From NCBI GenBank assembly GCA_030248215.1, contig JASANG010000443.1, positions 186,001-250,000 on the forward strand: DNA of 64,000 nt, in the 5' to 3' direction. This document shows positions 21,136 to 31,371 of this stretch, piece by piece. Positions within the stretch are counted from its first letter, which is position 1. Each line of letters opens with the position of its first letter. The DNA comes from Enoplolaimus lenunculus. Taxonomy: Eukaryota > Nematoda > Enoplea > Enoplida > Thoracostomopsidae. The notes beneath the pieces were generated by a model. That model saw only the letters and a list, made by a program, of their open reading frames with translations. It was not told where the DNA came from and did not search any database. The position numbers were made by a program, and so were the translations under genes.

Positions 21136-21306
21136 AGAAGATTAAGCGTATTCCTAAGCCTAAGCCTAAGCCTTACCGTTGCAAAAATGTGTTCCTAAGC
21201 ATAAGCCTAAGCCTAGGCCTAAGGAAGCAAAATGTAATCTAGAATTGAAACTGACTGTTTTATGGACCCACCAGAAACCTGGACGCCCCTTAAAGTAACA
21301 TGGGCT
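21136..21306 (-). mobile_element. TTAGGC-core hAT-type MITE, variant B, inverted
   Basis: CCTAAGCCTAAGC arrays, CGTTGCAAAAATGTGTTCC, and right end CCTGGACGCCCCTTAAAGTA. Matches the variant at 51933 and 56066. Confidence 0.7.
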
Positions 21307-21457
21307 ACAAATATAATCGTATCCAAACGAATTGCGATATACTTGTAGTACTACGCCATAAGTAAAAAGAAGTTTCTTATATAAATTACGTTTAGATTCC
21401 TGCCAACTTTGCTCGCAAATGTTGTTTTACCATAAACTATTTGCACTCCAGTGTATA

Positions 21458-21822
21458 TATCAGGGTTTAACCGGAATTCAAGTTCCAGCCGTAATTCTTG
21501 CAAAAATTCAATTCCCGTTCCGATTGCTGTTCCTGCATTGTCAATGACGCAGGAACAGAAATTTTTACGGCTTTGTTGCAAATTATTCCTAATCATTTAA
21601 ACGAGTGTTTTTGCAATGACTTCAGTTTTATTAATAAACTGTTTCTGATGTATTTTTTCAAAACGGGATGATGAAATAGTTAATAATTCGCTTAAGCCAT
21701 TTTGGCAAGTATTCCAAGAAGTCCAACAGTAGTTCGGTGATAAAAATTATTTTAAATTTCGGTTCCTGTTCCTGTTCAGGCAAAATTTAGTTCTTGTTGT
21801 AACCGTGATATATATTATATTA
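21458..21822 (+). mobile_element. ATATCAGGGTTTAACCGG repeat
   Basis: ATATCAGGGTTTAACCGGAA at the left and an inverted TTGTTGTAACCGTGATATAT at the right. A short version lies at 28281-28371. Confidence 0.55.
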
Positions 21823-21860
21823 TATTATATATATATATATATGTATATATATGTATGTGT
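21811..21860 (+). repeat. AT-rich microsatellite
   Basis: Run of TATAT/ATATGT units. Confidence 0.8.
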
Positions 21861-21877
21861 GTATACATGTATAAATA

Positions 21878-22095
21878 CATTTTAAATTTCAGTGAGTTGA
21901 TTTTAACTAAAAATGAGTTGAATCTACTCAGAGGTCTGAGCTGTGAATTAGATCTTTCGGAACTCCCAATTCTGAATTAATTTAATTCGATCTGAGTTAA
22001 TTAATCATCTAAATTAGCATTAAATCAGCTTAGAGAGAGTTAATATTTACTGTTTATTAATTCAGAAATTTCATTGAGTTGATTAATCAACTCCG
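21878..22095 (-). mobile_element. CACTGTAAATT-family MITE, 3'-truncated
   Basis: Left end TTTTAAATTTCAGTGAGTTG; stops after GATTAATCAACTC. Confidence 0.65.
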
Positions 22096-22220
22096 TCCAC
22101 TCCTGTACACAATTTATGGATTCACCACTGCTCACACGAGACCAATAATTTAATACAGATAGCTTGACCTCGTTCTTGGGATATACTCCTGGAAGTAATG
22201 TACTTTGTTTTGTTTTACAG

Positions 22221-22450
22221 CGAGCAATTATACCATTTCGACCGAGTTCGACCAGCTTCAAAAATGACATCATCGAGAACCATGACGTCATTCGTTGGAC
22301 GGAAACACTCCATCGGAACGGACCAATCCTCTCAACTACGAGCAAACATGACTTCCGGCGTTTCACCTGGAAGCGGAAAACTTGCATCACATTTGTCGAC
22401 TGGAACATCGAAAGCATACTGCAATAACTCTGAACAGCAACCGTTGTTAT
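22221..22450 (+). CDS. unidentified Ser/Thr-rich protein, exon 2 (candidate)
   Basis: Preceded by a strong pyrimidine tract and acceptor (TTTGTTTTGTTTTACAG) and closed by TTAT|GTAAGT. 230 nt, entering in the phase left by exon 1 and leaving in phase 1. It reads SEQLYHFDRVRPASKMTSS, then a Ser/Thr/Gly-rich stretch to NSEQQPLL. There is no recognised domain. A third exon should lie downstream; none was identified. A 156-codon ORF on the opposite strand is taken as a shadow because it crosses both splice sites. A MITE starts 32 bp after the donor. Confidence 0.5.
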
Positions 22451-22481
22451 GTAAGTGTTTTTGTGTTGTAAGATAATCTTA

Positions 22482-22713
22482 CCCTGTAAATCCCAGTTAG
22501 TTGGAATCACTCAGTCTGAGTTAGAACTTTCAGAAATCAGAATTGTGAGTCAGTAAAACTCACTCTGAGTAAATTATTCAACTTACGCGGAATTAACTAA
22601 ACTCAGAGTGAGTATCAGTTCAACTTACAGTGAGTTAATGTTTACTGTTATTAACTCAGAAATAAATAACTCTCTAGCTGAGTTGGTTAATCAACTCATT
22701 GGAATTTACAGTG
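22482..22713 (-). mobile_element. CACTGTAAATT-family MITE
   Basis: Left end mutated to CCCTGTAAATCCCAG; right GGAATTTACAGTG followed by TA. Confidence 0.75.
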
Positions 22714-22715
22714 TA

Positions 22716-22930
22716 GGCTTGTGCTTAAGCTTAAGTATATAAGCTTAGACATAGGTTCAAGCTTAGGCTTTGTATTATATAAAGACTTCGGCTCACGTTT
22801 AGGCAATAATCAGGAACTTAGAGTTTTGGCCTTAGATTTAGGCTTAAGCATAGGTAAGTACATAATAGGCTTAAACTCAGGTTTGGGTTATGTTTCAATA
22901 GTAGCTTAATGTTTAGGCTTGGGCTGGAAC
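22716..22930 (+). mobile_element. TTAGGC-array remnant
   Basis: GCTTAAGCTTAAG, TTAGGC and TTTAGG words without recognisable ends; a decayed core of the hAT-type MITE. Confidence 0.5.
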
Positions 22931-23051
22931 AAAACTTTTTAGATTAATTCGTGTTATTGTGTTGGAATTGCAATTTATAATCAACCAAATTGTCAAATGA
23001 TGTTCGAAGACTTGGAGGGTTGAATGCAGTCTGTACAGCAATGTAGGCAAG

Positions 23052-23310
23052 GGCCCATGTAAGATCAGGGGCGGAACGTTTTTCTGGGGAACTGCAATAG
23101 AGTAAGTTTAAGCTTTACACTAATTTTTGGCTTGGTTTAGATTTAGGCTTATGCTTAGGCTTAGGAATATACTCATTCTTACGCTTAGGCTTATTTTTAG
23201 GCTTAGGCTTAGGCTTAGGAATATACTTATTGTTACGCTTAGGCTTAGGTTTAGGCTTAGGCCTAGGCTTAGGAATATGCTCATTCTTACGCTTAGGCTT
23301 AGGCTTAGGA
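23052..23310 (+). mobile_element. TTAGGC-core hAT-type MITE, interrupted
   Basis: Left end GGCCCATGTAAGATCAGGGG and long GCTTAGGCTTAGG arrays separated by GGAATATRCTCATTCTTAC spacers. The array runs straight into a GAGTCAAATT element at 23311 and the right end is missing. Confidence 0.75.
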
Positions 23311-23509
23311 ATGGTGAGTCAAATTGACTCTCTCCAAAATAGGCTCTACGCGACTGCACAAAATGAGTCAAATTCGACTCCGTCCAAGCCAAATTCGACT
23401 CACTAAGTTTGCACGCATGACTCTGGCGGAATCGAATTTGACTCATATTGTATAATCCCGTTGAGCCTATTTCGAAGAGAGTCAATTTGACTCACCATTT
23501 TTTGCAGTG
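23311..23509 (+). mobile_element. GAGTCAAATT-family MITE inserted in a TTAGGC array
   Basis: Begins ATGGTGAGTCAAATTGACTC (outermost left bases lost) and ends CCATTTTTTGCAGTG. Confidence 0.75.
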
Positions 23510-23913
23510 TATATTTATCCGTAATTTAGAGCCAAAGATTTGGTTCTGCGATGAATTTTGCTTGCCACATTTACCTTAAAATCCGTGATACTCTCGTCGT
23601 GCCGGCCTAAATTTTATCATTATACCTTAGACCTATTTTCCAAGAACATTAAAGTTTCCAACGCGGTGTGCGAGAGTGTCTTAGATTTGAAAAATGTTCT
23701 TATATAACAATAGAATCGAAGCGATAGTTTCGAACGTTATTTTTTCTTGTGTTTTATTGAATAAATCATGAGCTTAAGAATAAAACTGTGTAGTGGCTGA
23801 AATAATCACTGATACAATGCTGTTGTTGCATTTTTACTGTTTTGAAACGCTTGCATCCCTAAGGGTGGGGTCCGTCAAAACAGATTGTAGGCGGCACTTA
23901 ACCTGTGAGGCAA
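23510..23913. other. no gene recognised
   Basis: Unassigned; includes an AATAAA at about 23760 without nearby coding sequence. Confidence 0.3.
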
Positions 23914-24118
23914 CACTGTAAATTTCAATGAGTTGATTAATCAATTTAGCTAGCGAGTTGGTTATTTGTGAATTAATATCAGTAAACATTAACTCACTGT
24001 CTGAGTTGAGTTGATTCTTACTTGAATCAACTCAACATTCTTAGTTCTGATAGTCCTAACTCAAACTGAGTGATTTAACTCATTCTGAGTTGAAATCAAC
24101 TCGCTGAAATTTACAGTG
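23914..24118 (+). mobile_element. CACTGTAAATT-family MITE, internally deleted
   Basis: Both ends intact; about 50 bp shorter than full copies. Confidence 0.8.
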
Positions 24119-24649
24119 AAGAGGTGAACACGGGAATTAGATTGTAATAACTCGGACGCGCAGCCCTGACGTATCATAGGGGGCACCTCGGTGTAGACCT
24201 CAACAGGGGTCAAAACCATGATTTTTTATTATGGGTTAACACTAAAACAGGGTTCGATTTCTCGGTTGGAGCAAAATATATAATGACAGATTCATGGGGT
24301 GGCCGCCCCGGCCGTAGGCCAACCCCACCCCCCCGCGAACAGGATCTCAACAAATTTTTTAGGGAATCAAGTTAACAGATACGAACCCATACAAATTGTG
24401 AGAGGCGCAATGTTAACCGCAAGCGGGACAAACCGGTTGAAACAAAAACCGCGCCGAATTTTAACCCGGATTCCAAAATGTCACAAAGATTTCGGATTCC
24501 CAAAGGTCAGAAACTTTTTTTATACAGGAGGGATTATGCCGTTTTATTTGTGATTAATCTGAGTTAAAAGGTCCTATTCTTTCATAGTCTACTTTATTGC
24601 AATAATTTGTCGTTTGCGATGTGTTAAACAAAAATAAGTTCGTTTACCA
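24119..24649. mobile_element. decayed hAT-like debris
   Basis: GATTCATGGGGTGGCCGCCCC and following C-runs resemble the hAT MITE at 33315; a 84-codon ORF (24299) spans it and is not credible. Confidence 0.35.
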
Positions 24650-24901
24650 CACTGTAAATTCCAGTGAGTTGATTTTAACTCAAAATGAGTTGAGTCCACT
24701 CAGAACTGTGAGCTCTAAATTAGGTCTTTCAAAACTCAGAATGCAAGAATTGATTTGACTCATTCTGTGTTAATTAATCAACTGACCCGGAATTAAGTTA
24801 GCTCAGAGCGAGTTAATATTTACTAGTATTAACTCAACAATAACCAGAAATAACAAAATTCTGTGCTTGCGTTGATTCATCAACTCATTGGAATTTACAG
24901 T
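24650..24901 (-). mobile_element. CACTGTAAATT-family MITE, inverted
   Basis: Left CACTGTAAATTCCAGTGAG, right GGAATTTACAG. Confidence 0.8.
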
Positions 24902-25027
24902 ACAGTGACATTTTGCCCCCCCCCCGCATTCGGAAATCCTGGATCCATCACTGAATATATGTATACGCTATAGTTATTTTTACGCTAATGATATTCATGG
25001 TACATTGGTTGCAATCATTATAACACA

Positions 25028-25249
25028 CACTGCAAAAACTGGTGAGTCAAATTGACTCTCTCCGAAATAGGCTTTTCCGCACTACACAAACTGAGTCAAA
25101 TTCGACTCCGCCAGAGTCAAATTTGACTCACTGCGCGACTTAGTTTGGTCAAATGAAACTCTGACGGAGTCGAATTTTGACTCATGTTTGTGTAGTTCAC
25201 AAAAGCCTATTTCGGAGACAGTCAATTTGACTCACCATTTTTTGCAGTG
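25028..25249 (+). mobile_element. GAGTCAAATT-family MITE, full length
   Basis: CACTGCAAAAACTGG at the left, CCATTTTTTGCAGTG at the right, several GAGTCAAATTCGACTC words inside. Confidence 0.85.
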
Positions 25250-25581
25250 CACTGGACTGAACTGGTTTCAGGTTTAGGCTTAGGCTGATGCTAAAAAGTT
25301 TTTATTGACGTCGAAGTTAAGCAGATATTAATTTCCAACAGTCGTTTTTGTTTTCATTTACGTTTTTAATTGATTTTTCTCTAAAAATTCGTCATCCACG
25401 AGCCTTTGGGTAAATAAACAGAAGCAAGACACTGCCCAAAAAAAGACTGACAGCGTATGAGAGCCGACCGGAAATTATTTTTAACTCAACACAGAAGACA
25501 GCCTGCAATGACGTACGGACGTATTAAATGAAAAATATAAATATTCTGCCGAAAAAAATGTTTTTGAGAAGGTTTATGGTA
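25250..25581. other. no gene recognised
   Basis: A short TTAGGC remnant (25262-25295); otherwise unassigned. AAGCAAGACACTGCCC (25423) between an AACAG and a GTATGA could be a tiny exon but lacks support. Confidence 0.25.
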
Positions 25582-25661
25582 CACAGTAAATCACAGCGAA
25601 TTGATTTTAATTCAGAATGAGTTGAATTGATGAGTCTGAATTAGGTGTTTCAGAACTTATA

Positions 25662-25913
25662 CACTGTAAATTTCAATGAGTTGATTAATCAATTCAGCTA
25701 GCGAGTTGGTTATTTCTGAATCAATATCTGTAACGATTAATTCACTCTGAGTTGAGTTGATTCTTACTCTGAGTTGAGTTGACTCTAGTTCGGTTGATTA
25801 ATTAACTCAGAATGAATTGAATCAACTCAAAATTCTGAGTTGTGATAGTCCTAACTCAGACTGAGTAATTAAACTCATTCTGAGTTAAAATCAACTCACT
25901 GACATTTACAGTG
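25662..25913 (+). mobile_element. CACTGTAAATT-family MITE, nested, full length
   Basis: TA on both sides (25660-25661, 25914-25915); intact ends CACTGTAAATTTCAATGAG and CATTTACAGTG. Confidence 0.85.
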
Positions 25914-25967
25914 TACAACTTTGAAGTGATTGAAATCATTCCAAGTTAGTCAACTCACCTGGAATTA

Positions 25968-26395
25968 CTGTAGGGAACCGAATAAGAGGGCGTGTGGTAA
26001 TAAGAGGGGGTCCCCATTTTGAGTCTCAATCAATAGGAGTCCGTATCCCTAATAAGAGTCTGTAAGCGGATAGAGTCCCTAAATCCTAATTAGAGTCCAT
26101 GAAGGTAGTTATATGACTTCAGGACCAAATACAATTGAGTTCGAATCTTTAAAGCGTGTTTAAATTTTGAAAGTACATTGCAAAGTATAACCTTGCATGA
26201 TCGCTCAAGTTCCTGACGCAAGAAAAATAAACGTTTAAGTCAACAGATAGTTGCAGTACCGGATATATATCAGTAACGAAGGGCGGCGTAGCGTGGGTTA
26301 AACAGAAATAACAGTCCGCAGCCGAATAACAAGGGGGGTACCCTTTGAAGAGGCCAAATAAATATCAGTCCCCTCTCTTATTCGGGTCACTACAG
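25968..26395 (-). mobile_element. CTGTAG-family MITE, full length
   Basis: Ends CTGTAGGGAACCGAATAAG and the complement CTGTAGTGACCCGAATAAG, TA on both sides, 428 bp. The interior has CCGGATATATATCAGTAACG and AATAAGAGTC repeats. Same family and length as 35884-36301 in the other orientation. Confidence 0.85.
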
Positions 26396-26573
26396 TAATA
26401 AATCAGCTCAGAGTGAGTTAATGTTTACTGTTATTAACTCAAAAATAACCAGAAATGATCAATTCGTTCTCTGAATTGATTAACTCGCTGAAATATACAG
26501 TGTTGAATGTGATTGTCGTCCTTCGGGAGAGATTCATTTTTCATTATGTATAGAGTCGTTTAAATTAATACCT

Positions 26574-26781
26574 ACACTATTAATCAATTCAGCTAGCGAG
26601 TAGGTTATTTTTGAATTAATATCAGTAAACATTAGTTCGCTCTGAGTTGATTTGATTGTCACTCTGAGTTTAGTTGACTCTGGGTGAGTTAATTAATTTA
26701 CTCAGAATGATTGAATCGACTTCCAAATTCTGAGTTCTGATAGTCCTAATTCAGACTGAGTAATTTAACGAAATTTACAGT
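26574..26781 (+). mobile_element. CACTGTAAATT-family MITE, left end decayed
   Basis: Body from ATTAATCAATTCAGC; right end GAAATTTACAGTG followed by TA. Confidence 0.7.
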
Positions 26782-26784
26782 GTA

Positions 26785-26880
26785 CCATCACCACTTGCCC
26801 ACACTGCTTACGCTTTGCAGAGATTTTGTACTGCACATACGAGCAATAATTTCAAAACACTGTACATTGTCTATCAGGCA
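26785..26880 (+). mobile_element. remnant of the TTAA/tRNA MITE
   Basis: ACCATCACCACT, GATTTTGTACTGCACATACG and AATAATTTCAAAACACTG correspond to the middle of the piggyBac-type family (compare 31100-31210). Confidence 0.45.
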
Positions 26881-27196
26881 ACAACTTAGGATTCTTCTGT
26901 CTCTGGAAGAATTTTTGTCGGAAGTACCGGCAATTATGGTAGTGAAATATTTGACATTTTTATAAAAATTATGCGGTTCTAGTGGCGGGGCAGCTGGGGT
27001 GGGGGAGGGCTATAGACGGATCCTTGAAATTTTGAAGTCAGAAAATTTTGCACATAAACGATTCATGGCTGAAATAGTGAGGTCCAAAGGAACAAATTAT
27101 TAAAATTGCATTTAGATTCTGGGTCGCTTCGCTCGCGAGGTTATATCCACAATTAGCTGCCGTGCCCCCTATGTGGCCATTTTACCTTTGGCTTAC

Positions 27197-27447
27197 CGTG
27201 TGTATTCCAATGCGTTAATTAATCAACTCAGACGGAAAGTTAGTTATTTCTGAATTAATAACAGCAAGTTTTAACTCACTCTGGGTGGAGTTGATTCTCA
27301 CTGTGAGTTGATTTGATTCCGGGAAAGTTGATTAATTTAATCAGAATGAGTGATATTAATTCAGAATTATGAGTTCTGATAGTTCTAACTCAGACTAAGT
27401 GATTCAACTCAGTCTGAGTTGAAATCAACTCATTAGAATTTACAGTG
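27197..27447 (+). mobile_element. CACTGTAAATT-family MITE
   Basis: Left end mutated (CGTGTGTATTCCAATG); right TAGAATTTACAGTG followed by TA. Confidence 0.75.
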
Positions 27448-27645
27448 TAGCTGCTGGGCCACTGTTTCGTTCAACGAGTTTTTTCGTAACTGTGCTTCAT
27501 CTCCAGCTCAATTCATAACGTCCGGTTCCGTTTTATCGGTTCCGGTTTCACAATGTGGTACCATTCGATGTTTGTCCGTTGAATGGCACATAGAATAGAA
27601 TGAGCGTTGCAGGAAAGGGTTAATAGTTACTTTAACCCTTTCTCA

Positions 27646-27898
27646 CATAAATATTTTCTGTTTCCCTTGATACCTACTTTTATGCTAGCATTCGAACTCC
27701 AGTGACTGGAGTGTGAGGCGTATACCATCACCACTCAGCTATAGGAGCTTGACGCTCGAGCCCGAGGGGGCTCTCACGTCTTGTAGTGATTTAGTACTAC
27801 GTATACGTGTTGCAATTGTTAAACACTATGCGATATATATTATTTAACGTATATACACTGCGCTGAGTTGCCTATGGGCAATTCAATGTGAGAAGGGG
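27646..27898 (-). mobile_element. piggyBac-type MITE with tRNA-like core, full length
   Basis: TTAA at 27642-27645 and 27899-27902 flank CCCTTTCTCACATAAATATT and its inverted partner CAATGTGAGAAGGGG. A TTAA duplication with CCC-type ends is the piggyBac signature. On the minus strand the core contains a tRNA-Gly(CCC)-like segment: A box TAGCTGAGTGG, GCCTCACACTCC in the anticodon region and B box GAGTTCGAATGC. The unit has no ORF. Close copies lie at 29103, 29381, 31015, 51601 and 54247. Confidence 0.85.
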
Positions 27899-27902
27899 TT
27901 AA

Positions 27903-28280
27903 AACTACAAAATACGCATCATAACAAGTCAAATATGCAAAAAATTTTCAAAATCCAACTGTTCACATTAATCGGTCACAGGTTTTTTCATTGAATCACA
28001 ATTTAAACCAGTTAAATCACCGCTAACATGTATTTACCAATTAGATGCCAGGAACCACAAAAAATGTGGTTATTCAGGTTGGTCAAAAACTTGTCGCAGT
28101 TTGTGTTGTGGACCCCCTCCGAAGCTGGGCAGCGATTTTTTAAACATTTTTTAAATTATGCTTCAACGGCGTCTGGGCTCACGTAAAAATGTAACATATT
28201 TTAAAAAATATGTTTTTGAATACGGCGAACCGAGAGCAGGGGTAAAAGGACCGTCGCATCGTATATATGTGTATATGTAT
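27903..28280. other. no gene recognised
   Basis: AT-rich single-copy-looking sequence; no coding signal. Confidence 0.3.
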
Positions 28281-28480
28281 ATATCAGGGTTTCACCGGGA
28301 ATCCTGTTCCCGGGAAACATTCAATTCCTGTTCTTGTTCCTGTTCCGGCAACATTTGGTTCCTGTTAAACCACATATATATATACATATATGCTATATAT
28401 ATGTATATATACATATATATAATATATATGTATGTATATATATAGATATAGATATATATAAATGTATATATAAATTAAGT
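28281..28480 (+). repeat. short ATATCAGGGTTTCACCGG repeat plus TATATA microsatellite
   Basis: 28281-28371 is a compact relative of the repeat at 21458 (CAATTCCTGTTCTTGTTCC); 28372-28480 is a TATATGTATA run that produces spurious Tyr/Ile-rich ORFs. Confidence 0.7.
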
Positions 28481-28849
28481 GGTTTGTTTTGTCAAAGTAC
28501 ACCCAACAATGCACAGTGGGACCATTTATTTTTCACTACGTCACTTGTATTTGACAGACATTTTACAGTTAAATGTGTTTTATTTAACACAATTATTCAA
28601 AGAATAATTGTATGCACTTGAGAGATAATTTAGGTTCAGTAAAAGTTACCAAATCGGAACAGTTCTGAGGATTACACAAGTTACTGGTGATGGTGATTTA
28701 AAGAAAGTATGGGCGGAGGGGAGGTATGCGTGCAAGACATAATATATAAATTTTATGAACAAATTGAAGACAGTGCTCGTACACCTACACGGTTAATAAT
28801 GAAGTTATGGATGTTGTAGTCTAAAAAAAATTTTTGTTCGTCAAAGACT
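28481..28849. other. no gene recognised
   Basis: Unassigned AT-rich sequence. Confidence 0.3.
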
Positions 28850-28985
28850 TTTGCGTAAGAATAAGACTATACTTATGCGTAAGTAAGCCTAAGCCTAAGT
28901 ATAAAAATTAGTCCAAAGCTGAAGCTTACTATATTGCCGTCCCGCAATAGAAAAACGTTCCGCGTCTGATCTTTGTGATGAGTCA
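28850..28985 (-). mobile_element. TTAGGC-core hAT-type MITE, inverted, partial
   Basis: GTAAGCCTAAGCCTAAG then ATATTGCCGTCCCGCAATAG and AACGTTCCGCGTCTGATC; one end missing. Confidence 0.65.
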
Positions 28986-29102
28986 TAATTAAGAATTGGT
29001 TTTATTGTGTTATCTTTTGAAAACTTAGTAAAAACCCATATGTTATGAAATAAAAACATTGTTTCAACATAAGCTTGGTTTTGTTAAGTTACAAATATTT
29101 AA

Positions 29103-29364
29103 CCTTTTCTCACATGAATATTTTCTATTTTCCCTGAGACCTACTTTTATGCTTGGATTCGAACTCCAGTGTCTGAAGTGGGAGGCGTATACCATCACTA
29201 CTCAGCTATAAGAGCTTGACGCTCGAGCCCTAGGGGGCTCTCACGTCTTGTGGTGATTTAGTACCATGTATACGTGTTGCAATTGTTAACACGGTGCGAT
29301 ATATACTATTTAACGTATATACACTGCGCTGAGTTGCCTACAGGCAACTCAATGTGAGAAGGGG
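29103..29364 (-). mobile_element. piggyBac-type MITE with tRNA-like core
   Basis: TTAA then CCTTTTCTCACATGAATATT at the left, CAATGTGAGAAGGGG at the right; the right duplication has drifted to TTAT. tRNA-like core on the minus strand. Confidence 0.8.
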
Positions 29365-29380
29365 TTATAGATAGTAAACT

Positions 29381-29583
29381 GAAAATTTTTCGTTCCCCTG
29401 AGACCTACTTTTATGCTGAGATTCGAACTCCAGTGACTGGAGTGGGAGGCGTATACCATCACCACTCAGCTATAGGAGCTTGACGCTCGAGCCCTAGGGG
29501 GCTCTCACGTCTTGTGGTGAAGACCAAACCAAAAACACGGCAACACTGACTGGAGTGGCGAGGCAACTCAATGTGAGAAGGGG
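29381..29583 (-). mobile_element. piggyBac-type MITE with tRNA-like core, deleted copy
   Basis: Same tRNA-like core and CTCGAGCCCTAGGGGGCTC. The left end is lost and the right half is shortened, ending CAATGTGAGAAGGGG. Confidence 0.75.
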
Positions 29584-30268
29584 ATAAAATTCTTTAAATT
29601 AATATATAATATCTTAAAGTTCAAAATACATTAAATTATTAAGACATTACGTTTTTGACCACATCTAAATTTTCAAAATAGCAACAATCGTGCAGTGAGT
29701 CGTACCCGTGGCCAAGTGCGGCTCAGCTCCGACCTGGGAAGATTTTGCCTTCCCTGGAAAATTTGCTTGTAAGCCATTGAAAATTTTTTATGTTCCTCTT
29801 GAATATTTTTCAGCCCGCCCCTCAAGCAAGGTGAGCTGGCTACGGGGCCTACTATGGGCGCTTGTGTAAAAATTTTAACAAACACGTGATACGAATCATA
29901 CTTTTCTGATTATATTTAGCTATGTAATTTATAATTATTTTCATAGTTTTTATAATGAAAACATTTTTCCAATCACTTGACTTATTAATATTTATCGCTT
30001 CTGTTCCCAACACCTGATGCAGTATTGTAACACCAGATCAAAGATCACGCAAAATTGTTGAATTTTTAACATTTTCGCGTGAGAAATTAGAAACTAAAGT
30101 AAAATTTTTAGTTTTATAATTTGTGAATTTGATACTTTTACTATTTTAAGTAAAATACGCAATTACCTAACCTGGAAAGTGTTAAATATAGTTTCATCAA
30201 CCCGGCAGATTCAGTTTGACGGGTGGGGCGAGTTTGGAGACTCACCAAGCGAGTACACGCAAACTCTA
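29584..30268. other. no gene recognised; hAT-like end
   Basis: GCAAGGTGAGCTGGCTACGG (about 29827) is a hAT-like terminus seen also at 37660. The rest is unassigned. Confidence 0.3.
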
Positions 30269-30525
30269 CACTGTAAATTTTAGTGAGTTGATTTTAACTC
30301 AGAATGAGTTATATCACTCAATCTGAGTTAGGACTATCAGAACTCAGAGTTCTGATTCAATTTAACTCATTCTGAGTTAATTAATCATAACTCAGCAGAA
30401 ATCAGCTCAACTCAGAGTGAGAATCAACTCAACTCATATTAAGTTAATAATGTTTAATAATATTAATTCAAAAATAACTAACTCACTAGTTGAGTTGTTT
30501 AAGCAGCTCATTACAGTTTACAGTG
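30269..30525 (-). mobile_element. CACTGTAAATT-family MITE, inverted, full length
   Basis: TA on both sides; left CACTGTAAATTTTAGTGAG, right CAGTTTACAGTG. Confidence 0.85.
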
Positions 30526-31014
30526 TAAGGTGGTCCAATAAAATTATAATACGTTAGCGATATATCTTTTGCTTAGGCGATACGACTAAGTCATCCTTGT
30601 TTTGCCCGCCCTCCCCTTTTATCCGCCTTGACTCGGGGTTCATAGTTGCCGCTGGACAGTCCTTGTGTCTTAAAAACGTCAATCGTATAGATCTGTCAAC
30701 TGCAAGCTGAATTTAAAATTTTCATAGGGGGGACAAAATTATTCTAAGAGTAGGGTTGCACCCCTTGGCTCTCTCTGGCTATGGATCTGATTCAGTAGTT
30801 TTAACTTTAACTTAGTCATTTTGTCATGTTTATAGTTTTTTTTCAATTTGTGCAGGTTTGCAGGTTTATAAACTGGATTGTAAACCATTTTTACCGCTGA
30901 AAAATAATTTTCTCGTTTTCTACGCTCGTTTGCTCTTAGTTTCTGGAAATGAAATTCTGGCATCTTTCATTTGTTGCGTTGCTTAAAAGTTGTTTACATC
31001 TAATTGGCGTAAAA
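30526..31014. other. unassigned, with a weak minus-strand ORF
   Basis: A 74-codon minus-strand ORF (ATG at 30963) is Lys/Arg-rich. Within it 30895-30942 (KLRANERRKRENYFSA) is bounded by TTTCCAG and GTAAAA like a small exon. The ORF runs into a hAT-like end, so a real gene is doubtful. Confidence 0.25.
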
Positions 31015-31278
31015 CCCTTTCTCACATGAATATTTTCAAATTCAAATGAGACACAATTTCATGGTAAGATTCGATCGCCAGTCTCACGGGTGGGAGGCGT
31101 TCGCGATGACCACTGAGCTATAGGAGCTTGACGCTCTAGCCCGAGGGGGCTCTCATGTCTTGTGGAGATTTTGCACTGCGCATATATGTTAGAATTGTTA
31201 AACAGTGCTCACAGTGTCTAGTATTGTTTGTATAATATTGTATTTAGTTGCTCATGGTATACTCTGTGAGTAAGACGG
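31015..31278 (-). mobile_element. piggyBac-type MITE with tRNA-like core, diverged
   Basis: CCCTTTCTCACATGAATATT at the left, a worn GACGGTTAA at the right. The tRNA-like core on the minus strand keeps TATAGCTCAGTGGTCATCG and GCCTCCCACCCG. Confidence 0.7.
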
Positions 31279-31371
31279 TTAAAATTTATGTTCTGTCGGG
31301 TTCCAGGTAAGAAATTGCCCGTCAGCTACGTTTGCATCCAAACAAGTTTTTTAGAAAGGACTATGTAGACA

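Larger units (their letters stand above)
25582..26502 (-). mobile_element. CACTGTAAATT-family MITE carrying two nested insertions
   Basis: Outer element in three pieces: 25582-25661, 25916-25967 and 26396-26502 (right end GAAATATACAGTG). It contains a younger copy of its own family (25662-25913) and a CTGTAG-family element (25968-26395), each with TA on both sides. Confidence 0.7.

Noticed and set aside
22040-22510. 156-codon minus-strand ORF
   Set aside because: It crosses both splice sites of the plus-strand exon and runs into MITE sequence on both sides.
28158-28621. Tyr/Ile-rich ORFs
   Set aside because: Produced by the TATATA microsatellite.
30895-30942. 48-nt minus-strand exon KLRANERRKRENYFSA
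   Set aside because: Splice-like borders but no family, and the wider ORF ends in a hAT-like terminus.
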